Source of the DNA: Lucinisca nassula
Lineage: Eukaryota > Mollusca > Bivalvia > Lucinida > Lucinidae
Assembly: GCA_963580285.1 (NCBI GenBank)
Contig: OY757023.1
Span: forward strand, 87,445,108-87,509,107
Reading direction: 5' to 3'
Length of the DNA: 64,000 nucleotides
The notes beneath the pieces were generated by a model. The model saw only the letters and a program-made list of their open reading frames with translations, ran no database searches and was not told the origin of the DNA. How positions within the stretch are numbered: position 1 is the first letter of the stretch; the number at the start of each line of letters is the position of its first letter. The position numbers and the translations under genes were made by a program. Positions 35,881-47,994 of the stretch are shown here, piece by piece.

Positions 35881-36420
35881 TTTTATTTGATTTTTGACGG
35901 AAAACTGTTAGCAAATAGTACAATTTACTTCCCAGTGTTGTGTCTAAAAATAGTTGGATGGGTGCCAAACAGAGTACACCCTGCTCAGATGCCACATTCG
36001 GCAGATATTGTCGATGGGGCCGTAAAATCCAAACCAAACCAAGATCACAACATTACAAAGTACATCATCAAACTGATATTGGCTTACAGCTGTGTAAAGC
36101 CTGCTGTCCTTGCAGTTGGTTAGGGTAGAGGGGGAACATTATTTCTTCTGTTTCTACACTTCCATTCATTGTTCTCCTTCTCCCCTGTCCCTTTATTTCA
36201 TCTCTCTCCCCTGCCCCTTTGTTTCATCTCCTCTGTTCTCTCTCTGACTCTTTTCTCCCTTTCTCTAGGAGACAACACAAAATGACCCACAAGGATTGAG
36301 GTATCAGTGAGCCCCCAAAAATCAATCGATTCAAAATACCTCAGATCTTGTTGATTGATTCTAGTGAATCATGGTACTGAGTGTTTTTGGAGGAGTCTTC
36401 ATTGCAGATAAGAATATCAT
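35880..36420. other. Unassigned sequence with CT-rich stretch
   Basis: 36140-36275 is rich in CTCTCC/CCCTTT blocks. 36000-36035 resembles a SINE tail (GGGGCCGTAAAATCCAAACC). Nothing else is recognised. Confidence 0.5.
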
Positions 36421-36690
36421 AGCTCTGAAAAGGACTGATATTTTTCTTAATTCTGCATGAAAACATATGTTGTGAGTACTCTTTAGAAGCGCCTCCCAGA
36501 GATTTTTCTTATTACTGCACGAAAAACATGGTGTGGATATTCATTAGAAGTGCTTCTGCATGAAAACATGTTGTGGGTATTCATAAGAAGCGCCTTGATG
36601 AGGCACTTCTAATCGGTACCCACAACATAAGTTTTTGTGCAGAAATAAGAAAAATAATTTCTGGATACCCCCTCTTATCTGGGGCTTGTC
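36420..36690. repeat. Foldback element with GTGGGTACTC-type arms
   Basis: CATATGTTGTGAGTACTC, TAGAAGCGCCTC and GAGGCACTTCTAATCGGTAC, with TATCTGGGGCTTG at the right. Confidence 0.6.
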
Positions 36691-36769
36691 TTGTCTGAAT
36701 ACAGTGAAATTTTAATAAATCAAATACCTTTCGAAACATGGAAATTTGCTGTAGATAGTAGTAGTTTGA

Positions 36770-36976
36770 ACTACAGTTAAATTCTGCTATTAAGACCACC
36801 TTAAATTAACACTATTGTGCTTTTTAAAGCTTATTTAAAAGTTTTCAGTTATTCTTTGTGTTTCCTACACCCAGTTTCTTTCAGTAAGAGAGCACCTTTG
36901 GCACTGTTCAAAAGTGGTCTTATAGACCACTTTTGAACAGTCCAAAAGGTGGTCTTAATGTAAGAATATTACTGTA
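36770..36976. mobile_element. Family G MITE
   Basis: TACAGTTAAATTCTGC opens it, GAATATTACTGTA closes it, and the inner palindrome is CAAAAGTGGTCTTATAGACC. Confidence 0.7.
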
Positions 36977-37035
36977 CTAAGGGTTATTCATGGTGCCTAG
37001 CCATGAGACAGTAGGGATGAATTAAGGATATCTTT

Positions 37036-38398
37036 TTATGTCCCTGGTAGCGATAGCGGGGACATATTGTTTTTGCCCTGTCTGTTTGTTGGTTTGTTGG
37101 TTTGTACGTGGACAACTTTAACATTGGCCATAATTTTTGAACCGTTTGAGATAGAGCTTTCATATTTGGCCTGAAGGTTCCTTGTGACAAGACCTTCACA
37201 TGCATGCAAAAAAAAAAATGACCTGTGACCTTGACCTTTGACCTACTTAAAATAAAAAAATAACATTGGTCATAACTTTTTGAATGGTTTGAGATAGAGC
37301 CTTCATATTTTGCATGTAGGTTCCTTGTGACAAGACCTTCACATTCATGCCAAAAAATTTGACCCTTGACCTTGATCTTTGACCTACTTAAAAGAAAAAA
37401 ATAACATTGGTCATAACTTTTGAACCACTTGAGATACAGCCTTCATATTTAGCATGTATGTTCCTTGTGACAAAAGCTTTACACTCATGCAAAAAAATTT
37501 GACCTGTGACCTTGACCCTGACCTTTGACCTACTTAAAATAAAAAAATAACATTTTGGTCATAACTTTTGAACAGTTTGGGATAGAGCCTTAATATTTTG
37601 CATGTAGGTTCCTTGTGACAAGAGCTTTACATTCACACAAAAAATTTTGACCTGTGACCTTGACCTTTGACCTACATAAAAGAAAAAGTTAACATTGGTC
37701 ATAACTTTTGAACCGTTTGAGATACAGCCTTCATATTTAGCATGTATGTTCCTTGTGACAAAAGCTTTGCATTCATGCAAAGAATTTTGACCTGTGACCT
37801 TGACCTTTGACATACATAAAAGAAAAAGTTAACATTGGTCATAACTTTTGAACCGTTTGAGATACAGCCTTCATATTTAGCATGTAGGTTCCTTGTGACA
37901 GACTCTTTACAGTCATGCAAAAAATTGACCTGTGACCTTGACCTACTTAAAAAAATAAACATTTTTTGTCATAACTTTCGAACCGTTTGGGATAGAGCTT
38001 TCATATTTGGCATGTAGGTTCCCTGTAATTAGAGCTTTTCATTCATGCAAAATGTTTGGACCATGACCTTGACCTTTGACCTACTTAAAAGAAAAAATAA
38101 AATTGTTCATAACTTTTGAACCGTTTAAGATAGAGCCTTTATATTTGGCATGTAGGTTCCTTGTGACAAGAGCTTTACATTCATGCATTTTTTTTTTACC
38201 TGTGACCTTGACCTACTTTAAAAAAAAATATTATTGCTCATAACTTTTGAACCGTTTAAGATAGAGCTTTCATATTTGACATGTAAGTTTCTTGTGTCAA
38301 GGGCTTCCCACACAAACAAAAATCTTGAACTGTGAGCAACTTTGAATAAAAAATGACCATGCCCGGGGACATGTTCGTGTTTCACAAACACATCTTGT
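37036..38398 (+). mobile_element. HINE/pearl-like element, about ten 120-135 bp repeats
   Basis: It starts TGTCCCTGGTAGCGATAGCG then GGGACATATTG. Units carry CATAACTTTTGAACCGTTTG, TAGGTTCCTTGTGACAAG and GACCTTGACCTTTGACCTAC. The end has CCCGGGGACATG, hairpin GTGTTT-CAC-AAACAC and ATCTTGTTA. Confidence 0.75.
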
Positions 38399-38599
38399 TA
38401 TCTTCTATAAAGTAAAGGTATGTTGTTTGTACTCATTATAATCACCTCATCGAGACAATTCTAATGGGAATACACAGTGTTTTGTGCATACTCATTAGAA
38501 TAGTCTGATGAGTATACACAACATTACCTTTTCAAGATAAACTCAAATTGTTCTAAATATCTGGAATATATGTCTGGAGCTCGGCCAATCAGGGCTAGG

Positions 38600-38822
38600 A
38601 GAAACTGACTGTTTAGAAGGTTTAAGCCTGCACAGAAAAAGTGATGCAAGTCGTACCGGCCATGCATATAAACCCTGTTGGTTTCATTGGGCGGCAGGGC
38701 TTGAGATGTCATTTCATCTTTTCATCTCAGTGTCAGTTAAAGGTCCCACAAAAATGGAAGCAACGTCTTCAAAATGGCCTAAATTGTTAACAGGGACATT
38801 AAACCTCAATTCAAACAAGCTA
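38600..38822 (+). repeat. SINE-like repeat, family S, 5' truncated
   Basis: CATGCATATAAACCCTGTTG to TTAAACCTCAATTCAAACAA. Confidence 0.6.
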
Positions 38823-38869
38823 TATCATAGCAACAGATGCATATTTTGTAATAACTGAAGGATAGTTTT

Positions 38870-39240
38870 CCTTATTTCTTCATATAAACCCATGTTGTGG
38901 GTATTCATTAGAGCCGCCTGGTCGAGGTGGTTCTAATGAATACCCACAACATAGGTAAAAGCCTTTATTGTGGGTATTCATTAGAATTTCCTCGGCGAGG
39001 CGGTTCTAATGATTTACCTATGTTGCGGGTATTCATTGGAACTGCCTCGATGAGGCGGTTCTAATGAATACCCACAACATAGGTTTTCATGGAGAACTGA
39101 CAAAATCTATCCTTCAGTTATCATAAAATACCAACCTTACCTGTTCCTATGCTATATGAAGAATTCCCTTGGAACTGCCTGGTCGAGGCTACTCTAATGA
39201 ATACCCATAACAAAGGTTTGTATGGAGAACTGACAGAAAG
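38870..39240. repeat. Series of GTGGGTATTCATTAGAA hairpins
   Basis: Three successive palindromes (38890-38955, 38958-39010, 39015-39085) and one half arm at 39170-39215 share TTCTAATGAATACCCACAAC and lie in GATAGTTTTCC/ATCCTTCAGTTAT flanks. Confidence 0.65.
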
Positions 39241-39250
39241 TATCCTTCAG

Positions 39251-39640
39251 TAGGGCTGGCTAATCGGAGCTGAAAAGATAATCGATTATCAGTCCTGTCA
39301 TTACCATTGATAATCGATCTAATCGCTAAGGTTTTTGTCATAATTTTACCTGTCTTGCTTTCTGACTGAGCATGACTATTACCATATGTTGCACTTTACC
39401 ATATGTATATTTGAACAGACAGACCTGAGCAAACAGTGTAGACCCAGATGAGACGCCGCAGAATGCGGCGTCTCATCAGGGTCTGCACTGTTTGCCACTC
39501 ATCCAGCTATTTTAGGCATAACTTTGGGTAGTACATTGTACCTATCAAGTAATCGATTAAAAGCGAATCAGAAATGATAATCATTTTTGTGGAATTTATC
39601 GATCGATTAATCGATTACACGATTAATCGTGTCAGCCTGA
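39251..39640. mobile_element. hAT-like MITE with 8 bp target duplication
   Basis: TCCTTCAG lies at 39243-39250 and 39641-39648. The ends are TAGGGCTGGCTAATCG and CGATTAATCGTGTCAGCCTGA. The flanking sequence (ATTATAAAATACCAACC) is matched without the insertion near 39115. An AAACAGTGTAGACCCAGATG hairpin with a GACGCCGCAGAATGCGGCGT tip lies inside (39435-39495). Confidence 0.85.
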
Positions 39641-39964
39641 TCCTTCAGTCATTATAAAATACCAACCTCACCTGTTGCTATGCTACGTGAAGAATTTTCT
39701 TGGGACTCATGAACATGTTTAAATTCGCCATGGTAAATAAGTCATCCCTGAATGAGTTACTGAAGTTTTATTGTATCTTCTGTTTAGTTGCAGGATGATG
39801 TTTGTTTTCACTGAAAACAGTTCTAGTTGCAAGAGCAATTTATTAGGCTTTTCCTGCTTGTTGCTTTTTTTATAGTGGCAGAAGTGTTATGCATGTTTGA
39901 ACCATGTCTTGAGAAGTCCATTTTTATGCCATTTGTGTTCACTGCCTGGATTGACTCTGTAAAT

Positions 39965-40130
39965 AAGAGTGTTTGAATTTTCCGTCTCACCAACAGCTAA
40001 TGTCATATGGAAATGAGACCTCGGTTTAAAGACTCAATCGAAAGTCTGGAGAAGCCCGGGATCGATCATACAACCCCTGTTTTACAAGGCGAGTAGCAAT
40101 ACCACTACACCATGGAGGCTTCTAAGCCCT
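39965..40130 (-). repeat. tRNA-derived SINE (Thr-like family)
   Basis: GCCTCCATGGTGTAGTGG and ATCGATCCCGGGCTTCTCC on the minus strand match the copy at 8285-8445. Confidence 0.65.
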
Positions 40131-40504
40131 GTAGATGTAGAAGCATATGTGCTCTTGTCGTATAAAGAAAAAATACCGGAGTCTTTAAACTGAGGTCCCA
40201 TCTCCATATGACCTTGGCTTTGATCCAATGTGTCTCCGGACTTTTTATCAGTTACCCCCAATATATATTGCATTGTAATGCACTGACCTGATAAAGATAG
40301 AGCTTTAACACGTCAACGTGACATTGCACTTTTACGAATGAACCGGACTACTGGAAAAATGACAAAAATGTTATTGTTACTGGGAAAAATGGAAAAATTA
40401 CCTGAAAAAAAATATCATTGGAAAATATGGTCAGCTGATACTAAATCTATTGATCGCTAGAATGCTCGGATGCACTGAGGATCATCAATAACTAATCGTA
40501 AATT

Positions 40505-40700
40505 GTTAAGAGTGTAGAAGGGGATAAACTGATAAATAGAATACCAGATTCGTGTAATTTGATATCAAGTTTATCAGGCTTGGCTTCGAGAATGCATGTA
40601 GAATCGCTTGGCAAGCCTCGCCATTCTACAAGGGTTCTCAAAGCCTTGCCTGATAAACTTGATATCAAAAGACATGAAACTGGTATTCTCTATGTAGATG
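40505..40700. repeat. Foldback repeat with TATCAAGTTTATCAGG arms
   Basis: The arms match 7345-7565. Left-hand sequence at 40265-40400 matches 27950-28080 in reverse, so this belongs to a larger palindromic element. Confidence 0.65.
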
Positions 40701-40879
40701 AGTCTTCAGACTGTATATGTTTGTTGTTGAGACATAAAACTCAAACAAACAGTCAAGACTTTAGCTACTCTGTGTAGCAGAGTAGTTTTGTGTAGAACAG
40801 TCAGGTTGTCTCAGGATTAAGCATGGTTTGGTGTGTAGATTTGATATTCATGGAGAAGGGCACATGATTTGTTTTCTTT

Positions 40880-41160
40880 GTTTGAATTGAGGTTTAACAT
40901 CCACATTAACACAATTTAGGTCATTTTGGAGATGCTGCTTCCAATTTTGTGGAACTTTTACCCAACATAAAGATGAAATGACATCTCGAGCCCTGGAGCC
41001 GAATGGAACAAAAAAGGGTTTATATGCATGGATGGTCTGACTTGCATCAGTTCCCCTGGACAGGCTTAGGCCTTCTAGGCAGTTTACCAGTACTCCTGTG
41101 TGATCGGTTTCAGCTCTGTTTGAAAGCACCATGCAGTCAGATCTATTTCTACTCATCCAA
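40880..41160 (-). repeat. SINE-like repeat, family S
   Basis: GAATTGAGGTTTAACATCC to AAGCACCATGCAGTC; + strand text is the reverse complement of the 26160 copy. Confidence 0.65.
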
Positions 41161-41239
41161 TATACCAATGGAAAAATACGTTAACTTACGACGTTAATTT
41201 TGATAACTGGCCCTATATGTATTCTGAAAAATTGGCCTA

Positions 41240-41310
41240 AACAGTATAAACCCAGAAGAGACACTGCAGAATGTGGTGTCTCATCAGGGTCTACATTGTC
41301 TGCCACTCAC
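41240..41310. repeat. Diverged AAACAGT hairpin (GACACTGCAGAATGTGGTGTC tip)
   Basis: The arms AAACAGTATAAACCCAGAAG and CAGGGTCTACATTGTCTGCC are still alignable to the core. Confidence 0.55.
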
Positions 41311-41354
41311 CCAGCTGTCTTTAGACACAACGTCGGGTGGTATTTTGTACTTGT

Positions 41355-42365
41355 TAGGGCCCCGCACTGAAAGTGTGGGTGCCCTATAGTAATCACTCTG
41401 TCCGTCCGTCTGTCTGTCTGTCCGTCCGTCTGTCCGTCCACAAATTTTTTTATCCTCCATAACTTTTTATTATTCCTGGATGGATTTCAATATTACTTGG
41501 CATCACTCTGTCCGTCCGTCTGTCTGTCTGTCCGTCTGTCCGTCCACAAATTTTTTTATCCTCCATAACTTTCTTATTCCTGGATGGATTTAAATATTAC
41601 TTGGCAGAAATGTTAACCATAATGTGATGGAGTGTTGCGCGCAAGACTCAGGTCCGTACCTCAAAGGTCAAGGTCATACTTAGAGGTTAAAGGTCAAAAA
41701 AGGGTCTTTCCTGTGTCCAATTAATAACTTTGTTATTATTCCTGGATGGATTTAAATATTACTTGGCAGAAATGTTAACCATAATGTGACGAAGTGTCAC
41801 ACGCAAGACCCACAGCCGTACCTCAAAGGTCAAGGTCATACTTAGAGATAAAAGGTCAAAAAAGCGTCTTTTTTATTGTGTCCAATCTATAACTTTCTTA
41901 TACCTGGATGGATTTAAATATTACTTAGCAGAAATATTAACCATAATGTGACAGTGTGTCACTCGCAAGACCCAGGTCCGTACCTCAAAGGTCAAGGTCA
42001 TACTTAGAGGTGAAAGGAAAAAAAAACGTCTTTTTTAACATCAACATTTTCCTACTCCTCTGATAGCGCTGCCGGGGCCCTAGTCAGTTTCACTGACAGC
42101 TTAGAGATAAAAGGTCAAAAAAGCGTCTTTTTTATTGTGTCCAATCTATAACTTTCTTATACCTGGATGGATTTAAATATTACTTAGCAGAAATATTAAC
42201 CATAATGTGACAGTGTGTCACTCGCAAGACCCAGGTCCGTACCTCAAAGGTCAAGGTCATACTTAGAGGTGAAAGGAAAAAAAAACGTCTTTTTTAACAT
42301 CAACATTTTCCTACTCCTCTGATAGCGCTGCCGGGGCCCTAGTCAGTTTCACTGACAGCTCTAGT
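41355..42365 (+). mobile_element. HINE/pearl-like element with duplicated 3' part
   Basis: It starts TAGGGCCCCGCACTGAAAG. The CCGT microsatellite at 41398-41440 is repeated at 41506-41545. Units of about 165 bp carry CTTTCTTATTCCTGGATGG and CTCAAAGGTCAAGGTCATAC. The end has CCGGGGCCCTAG, hairpin GTCAGT-TTC-ACTGAC and AGCTCTAG. Bases 41841-42099 and 42100-42358 appear identical. Confidence 0.78.
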
Positions 42366-42414
42366 TCAAAATAAAGAACAAGTATGGTAAGGAGTTGTCT
42401 AAATATTTAGGTTA

Positions 42415-42986
42415 CCGTGCGGTCCGGTCACATTGCGCACATAAAATTTTGATAGCTATGTGTGGCTTTGTTCAAGCCACCAATCATATTTTCCAATCAA
42501 CAACATTTGAATGTTTCCCTATCGACTAGCTGCAATGAAAATCGGCCTCTGAGGTTTTTAACATACAGGACAAAGAATACTATTAAACAGGATACCCCTT
42601 TGAAATTGAACTGCCAATTTTGTCGCCCAACATTGCGCACGATGAGTATTTTAAGCAGTCTGAACACGATGGTTGACTCAAATACGTTGTTGATTAGTTC
42701 TCCTGCAATATTGCCGGATGCAGTAAGTTTAGCTACAAGACAATAGTGGCTTTGGATAGTTTCAAACTCAGTCTTGACTTTTAAAATTTCGGATTTTTGG
42801 TATTTTGAGAAAAATTCCGCAAAACTAGCTCATCTGCACGTGCAAGCACATCTTTTTCAGGGCTAAGTTAAACTTAATGCCAATCCACTGATTATAGTGA
42901 AACTGATATCAAGGGATACTGTTACTGAAATTGTGAATGCAGGGTGTGCAAAATAAACGGCCGCGCAATGTTACCGGACTCGACTG
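42415..42986. mobile_element. TA-flanked MITE with GTCCGGTMACATTGCGC ends
   Basis: TA lies at 42413-42414 and 42987-42988. The 24-base inverted ends match at about 19 positions (GTCCGGTCACATTGCGC against GTCCGGTAACATTGCGC). It is 572 bp with no transposase recognised. Confidence 0.7.
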
Positions 42987-43119
42987 TATATGTGATGATA
43001 GTGGCTGTAAAGAACTGAGACTTTTATAGTGTTTGACCAAACTTTCTTGCACACCAGACAAGGAAATCCGTGATTTTACCCTGGGATAGAAATTTATGTT
43101 TTGACCCTGGTGGCCTACC

Positions 43120-43430
43120 CAAAATCGATATAATCGCATGTTTGATTAATGCGCTGGTTGAATACAACCTCGTATGCGACGTCGTTAAAGTTGACGTCAC
43201 AGCATGTTATGTGATGTCACTAAACATTCCTGTAGTGTCGTCACAATATGGCAGACGTTGGTAACCGAAGTGACTGCAGCATTAAAAATCTGCGCTAAGA
43301 AATGGAATGTTTGCAAGAAAAATCCGTCCCTTGGGATCACTGCTGTCATCACTCGGCAAGCCTCGTGATGCCGGACCGTGACCCTTGGGACAGATTTGTC
43401 CATCCACCCCTCACACCCATATAAGATTCT
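43120..43430. repeat. CG-containing palindromic element
   Basis: GACGTCGTTAAAGTTGACGTC and an imperfect hairpin CATCACTCGGCAAGCCTCGTGATG-like at 43346-43372. Several TGACGTCA-type motifs occur. Boundaries are not clear. Confidence 0.4.
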
Positions 43431-43735
43431 TATAGTCTCAGATCAGGCTCTTAGGTTCATTATACTCAGCTCAATTGAGCATGAAATTTGAAATGCTCAT
43501 AAAAATTAAAATACAAATAAGAGATGCTATTTACCTACAGAATGTTATTTGTCTTGCTTACAAATTTTAAGATGCCAACTAAAATGCCAACGCTGGCATT
43601 TTAAAATTTGTGACCAGGACAAATTATTTGCAAAAGCTCCTCATATTATTTTCAGCAAAAATATATTCATTTTTGCCAAATCAGACATTACTGTACGTTT
43701 TTTTTTTTCTGTTCAAAAATTTGTATTATATTTTA

Positions 43736-44965
43736 GCTTACCTGAGCACGAAGTCCTCAAGGTGAGCTATTGTGATCACCCTGTGTCCGTTGTATGTGTG
43801 TCATCCATTGTCAACATTTACCTTGTTCACCCTCTAAAGGCCACAGTTTTACTTCAGTTGTCATGAAACTTTGCCAGAATGTTTGTCTTGATGATATCTA
43901 GGTCAAGGTTGAATATGGGTCATGTCGGGTCAAAAACTAGGTCAAAATTCTTTAAAACCTTGTTCACCCTCTAGAAGCCATAGTTTTGCTTCAATCTTCA
44001 TGAAACTTTACCAGAATGCTTGCCTTGATGACGTCAAGGTCAGGTTCGAATATGGGTCATGTCATGTCAACAACAAGGTCACTAGGTCAGATTGCATCAA
44101 AACCTTGTTCACCCTTAAGAGGCCACAGTTTTGCTTTGATCTTCATGAAACTTTACCAGAATGTTTGCCTTGATGATACCTGGGTAGAGTTCGAACATGG
44201 GTCATGTCAGGTCAAAAACTAGGTCACTAGGTCAAATTGTATCACAACCATGTTCACCCTCTAGAGGCTACAATTTTGCTTCAGTCTTCAAGAAACTTTA
44301 CCAGAATGTTTGCCTTGATGTTATCAAGGTCAGGTTCAAATATGGCTAATGTCAAATAAAAAACTAGGTCACAAGGTCAAATACCTTTGAACATGTTTTC
44401 ACTAGAAGCCACAGCTTTGCTTCAATCTTCATGAAACTTTAGCAGAATGTTTGCCATGATGATATCTGGTTCGAGTTCAAATATGGGTCATATTGGATCC
44501 AAAACTAGGTCACTAGGTAAAATTGCGTTGAAACCTTGTTCACCGTCTAGAGGTCATAATTTTGCTTCAGTCTTCTTGAAACTTTACCAGAATGTTTGCC
44601 CTGCAAATATCTGGGAAGAATTTGAATATGGGTCATGTCCGGTCAAAAACTAGGTCACTAGGTCAAATTGCATTAAAACCGTGTTTATCCTCTAGAGGCC
44701 ATAATATTGCTTCAACCCTCATGACAATTTACCAGAATGTCTGCCTTGATGATATCTGGGTCGAGTTTGAATATGGGATATGTCAGATCAAAAACTAGGG
44801 CACTAGGTCAATTTTCTTTAAAACCTTGTTCACCCTATAGAGGCCATAATTTTGCTTCAATCTCCATGACACTTTACCAGATGCTTGTAGTCTGGTTTGA
44901 ATATGGGTCATGCTGGGTCCAAAGTAGGTCACAAGGTCAAATTGCATTAAAACTTTGTTCACCCT
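43736..44965 (+). mobile_element. HINE/pearl-like element, about eight 145 bp repeats
   Basis: It starts AGCTTACCTGAGCACG and folds back to CAAGGTGAGCTATTGTG. Units carry CTTTACCAGAATGTTTGCC, GAATATGGGTCATGTC and AACTAGGTCACTAGGTCA. The hairpin end is not seen; the array runs into other repeats at about 44965. Confidence 0.7.
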
Positions 44966-45159
44966 CGAGCATACTGTGGTATTTTTTTTTAACTGCATGA
45001 GGGAAATTTGCCATTGTGATGAGGGAGATGTAAAGAATATGTAGGGAAATTCTCAGTTTAAATGAGGGAGACTCCAAAATTTTACTAAAAAATAGCAAAA
45101 AATTAGCATCAAAATGAGGGAGTCTCTCTCCTGATGAGAGAGATATCACAGGTATGCTC

Positions 45160-45500
45160 TAGTTTTACATAGACTTGTACAGGGAAAACATTTAAAATGC
45201 TTGTTGTCTTAAACCAGAAGACCCAGGCCTTTGATATTTTGTACAAAGCTTCATCTAGTGGACCTCTGCCAGTATTGTTCAACTTTCAGCTCTGGGACCA
45301 TAAATGGCCCTGCGCAAGGGCCCACTTGTTTTACATAGACTTATATAGGCAATTCCTTTTAAAAGATCTTCTTGACTGAAACCAGGAAGTCTAGGCCTTT
45401 GATATTGGGTTCACAGCTTCAACTAGTGGACATGTGCCAAGATTGTTCAAATTATAGCCCTGTGCCTAAAAATGGCCCCCTGATATTTGGTACACAGCTT
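45160..45500 (+). repeat. Remnant tandem array
   Basis: TTACATAGACTTGTACAGG and TTACATAGACTTATATAGG, GGCCTTTGATATT twice. The unit is about 170 bases. TGGCCCTGCGCAAGGGCCCA at 45307 followed by CTTGTTT looks like a HINE-type 3' end. Confidence 0.5.
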
Positions 45501-45514
45501 TGTCTAGTTTCTCA

Positions 45515-45730
45515 AAACCATTACAAAAATATGTCTATTCAAATGTCTTGAAAATTTTACCACCAAAAATGAAAAATTTCAGAAAAAGAATTCAATATTT
45601 TTCATATTCTTACTCAAAACATAGATTGGGCATACTCATTAGAACCACCTCGGCAAGACCGGTCTAACAAGTACCCACAATCCATGTTTTTGAGCAGAAA
45701 TAAGAAAAAATATATAGTGGATTTTAGACC
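45515..45730. repeat. Diverged family A copy
   Basis: CATTACAAAAATATGTCTAT, ATCATATTCTTACTCAAAAC-type flank and hairpin arms at 45620-45690. Confidence 0.55.
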
Positions 45731-46099
45731 CAATCCGGCTACATACATGTTCTTCCATGGAAATTAATCATGGAATATTTTCTACCATCATTTTCCCCCT
45801 GGCAAACAGTGCAGGTCAAGAACGCAGCGTCGGATCAGGGCCTGCACTATTTGCTAACAGAATTTTCCGTCAAAAATAGAATAAAAACAAAAAAATACTA
45901 CATCTCTTATATGATAAATGGACTTGTTCAACATATAGCAATCGAAGAGTCTACTAGTGGACCCTGGGTTAACATTTCACGCGAATCATCCCATAGGTAG
46001 ACCTTTTCGAATTTACAGGAATTATCTGCTACAAGAAATGTCAAGCCTTATTTTCTTAGGAAAAAATGCTAACTTACGATAACTCACCCGTGCGACACA

Positions 46100-46260
46100 G
46101 TGGATTTTTCACATATCTTAAAACCGGACATTTTTCTGATGAAAATGTTCGTTATTTTTCTTATTTTCACTCCAAACATAGGTTGTGGGTGCTCGTTAGA
46201 ACTGCCTCATTGAGGCGGTTCTAACAATCATTTCACGGACTTGTTCACGTGATGTGCTTT
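46100..46260. repeat. Variant hairpin element (TGGGTGCTCGTTAGAAC)
   Basis: Arms at 46180-46235. The flanks CACGGACTTGTTCACGTG and GAATCATT recur at 61740-61935 in the other orientation. Confidence 0.55.
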
Positions 46261-46689
46261 GCAGTTTCATGAATCATTCCGACAGTAATGAGTACATTTA
46301 CACTCACAGATACATCCTTTGCTCAGATTCAGTATTTTTTTGTCTTCTTCTCCACTAAAACCTTTGTGCTGATTCAAACCAAATTACATGAAGATCCTCT
46401 ATGGGATGAGGCAATGAAAAGTTAATCATATGATTATTGTCACATGACCAAGATGGGCCCCATGCCTGTATATGGTTTAAGCCACATGTCCCCTGGTGAG
46501 CATAGTGGCCCCTGGGCCTCTTGTTTTTATAAGGGAGACTACTTTTGTTGTTTGTCTCTCCTGTCAAAAAGAGCGTCTACTCTTAAAGGAAAGAATTTGC
46601 AGTTTATGAGCAAATTCTTTCCTTTAAGACATAGAATGTAACACACTCATACGCTAAAAATGGTGTCAATCTTATCCCTTCAGATGAAT

Positions 46690-46870
46690 ATGTTTGATAT
46701 CACAGTTGTCAAAGTAGTCCAAACATAGATTATAGTGCTTTTTAGAACCACCTCATTCCACCTCAATGGGGCGGGTCTAACAAGTACCCACAATCTGTGT
46801 TTTATGGAAAATAATGGATATCCCGTTAACTCCCACTTTTCTCCATATAACGTGGGGTTTTGGGGAGTTT
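46690..46870. repeat. Variant family A-like hairpin element
   Basis: TTAGAACCACCTCATTCCAC and GGCGGGTCTAACAAGTACCC, with a right end (AACTCCCACTTTTCTCCATA) like those at 61790-61830 and 62215-62260. Confidence 0.55.
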
Positions 46871-46949
46871 TCATTTCACAGGATGCGACCCTAATTGATA
46901 AGCGTAGACCCTAATTGATAAGAGTAGACACTAAGGAACACCAAAATAC

Positions 46950-47155
46950 AGTGAAATTCCTATATTAGGACCACCTTTGGGACTGTTCAAAAGTGGTCTT
47001 TAAGACCACTTTTGAACAGTCCCAAAGGTGGTCCCTAGCCATAGGACAGTGTTGCCAGAAAATTCAAAGAAATATTAAGTGCACCTTCAAATAAGCTTTT
47101 TAAAGCAAAATTAGTCTTAATTTTAGGTGGTCTTAATAGCGGAATTTTACTGTAG
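46950..47155. mobile_element. Family G MITE, complete
   Basis: TACAGTGAAATTCC opens it and GGAATTTTACTGTA closes it, with a 45-base palindrome around CTTTAAGACC. Confidence 0.8.
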
Positions 47156-47199
47156 TTTTGAAAGATTGGTCTCCCAACCAAATGAATTCCTTCAGCAAC

Positions 47200-47370
47200 T
47201 TGGGTCATTGTAATGGCATATTGTGCCATGGTAATGGAAAATTGTGTCGTGTAATGACAAATTATGTCATTGTAATGGCAAACTGTAATGGTAAACTGTC
47301 AGTGTAATGGTTGTGTCATTGTAATGGAAAATTGTGTCATTATAATGGAAAATTGCGTCATTGCAATGTG
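47200..47370 (+). repeat. Short tandem repeat of about 20 bases
   Basis: GTCATTGTAATGGAAAATTGT-like units of 17-21 bases occur about eight times. Confidence 0.75.
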
Positions 47371-47466
47371 CTTCATGGCAGCATTTTAGAATAAAGGAAA
47401 GAAAAGATGAACTATATTTCTTGAATTCTTTTATTCACTTCCTTGTTGGATATAGGGCATTGTTTT

Positions 47467-47990
47467 TAGCTCACCTGTTATGTAGAGACAAGGTGAGCTT
47501 TTGTGAACACATTTTGTCTGTCGTCCGTGCATCCATCCGTAAACTATTTCAAATAAGTATATCTCTAATACCCCATGACCAATCTTGATCAAATTTCATG
47601 AGAAGCATCATCAGGTAGAGGGAAAGGCTTCATAAGGTTTTTGGGCTGATCAGGTTGGAATTCTGGTTGCCATGAAAACAAAAATGGTTCCATAGACTTA
47701 TTATGGGGAAAACGACGTCTCCACTTTTCTCTGCCATTTTTCTGATCTGATCTTCATCAAAATTGTAGATAACCAGGAGTGGCTTACAGTCTACGTAGAG
47801 TTTGAATTTGGGCTGCACGGGACAAACAACTTTGGAGTTACCTGCCCTTGAGCATAAATATAAGTGAAAAATGATGTCTCCAGCTTTTCTCAGCCGTTTA
47901 TGATCTGATCTTTTTGTAACTTTTCATGAATGAGAACAAGCATAAAATCTTGGACGAGTTCGAATTTGGCTTGAATCTGACGGGCGTTTT
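47467..47990 (+). mobile_element. HINE-like element, start and a few units
   Basis: It starts AGCTCACCTGTTATGTAG and folds back to ACAAGGTGAGCTTTTGTG, then CGTCCGTGCATCCATCCG. Units carry TGATCTGATCTTCATC and GAGTTTGAATTTGGGCTGCA; the same units resume at 50920-51550. Confidence 0.6.
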
Positions 47991-47994
47991 TTAG

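Noticed and set aside
37036..38398. CRISPR-like array of regular repeats
   Set aside because: Units are contiguous diverged tandem repeats without spacers in a eukaryotic transposable element.
43922..45000. Series of frames with repeated KPCSPSRGHSFAS-like peptides
   Set aside because: They are translations of the 145 bp array and lack any conserved frame across units.
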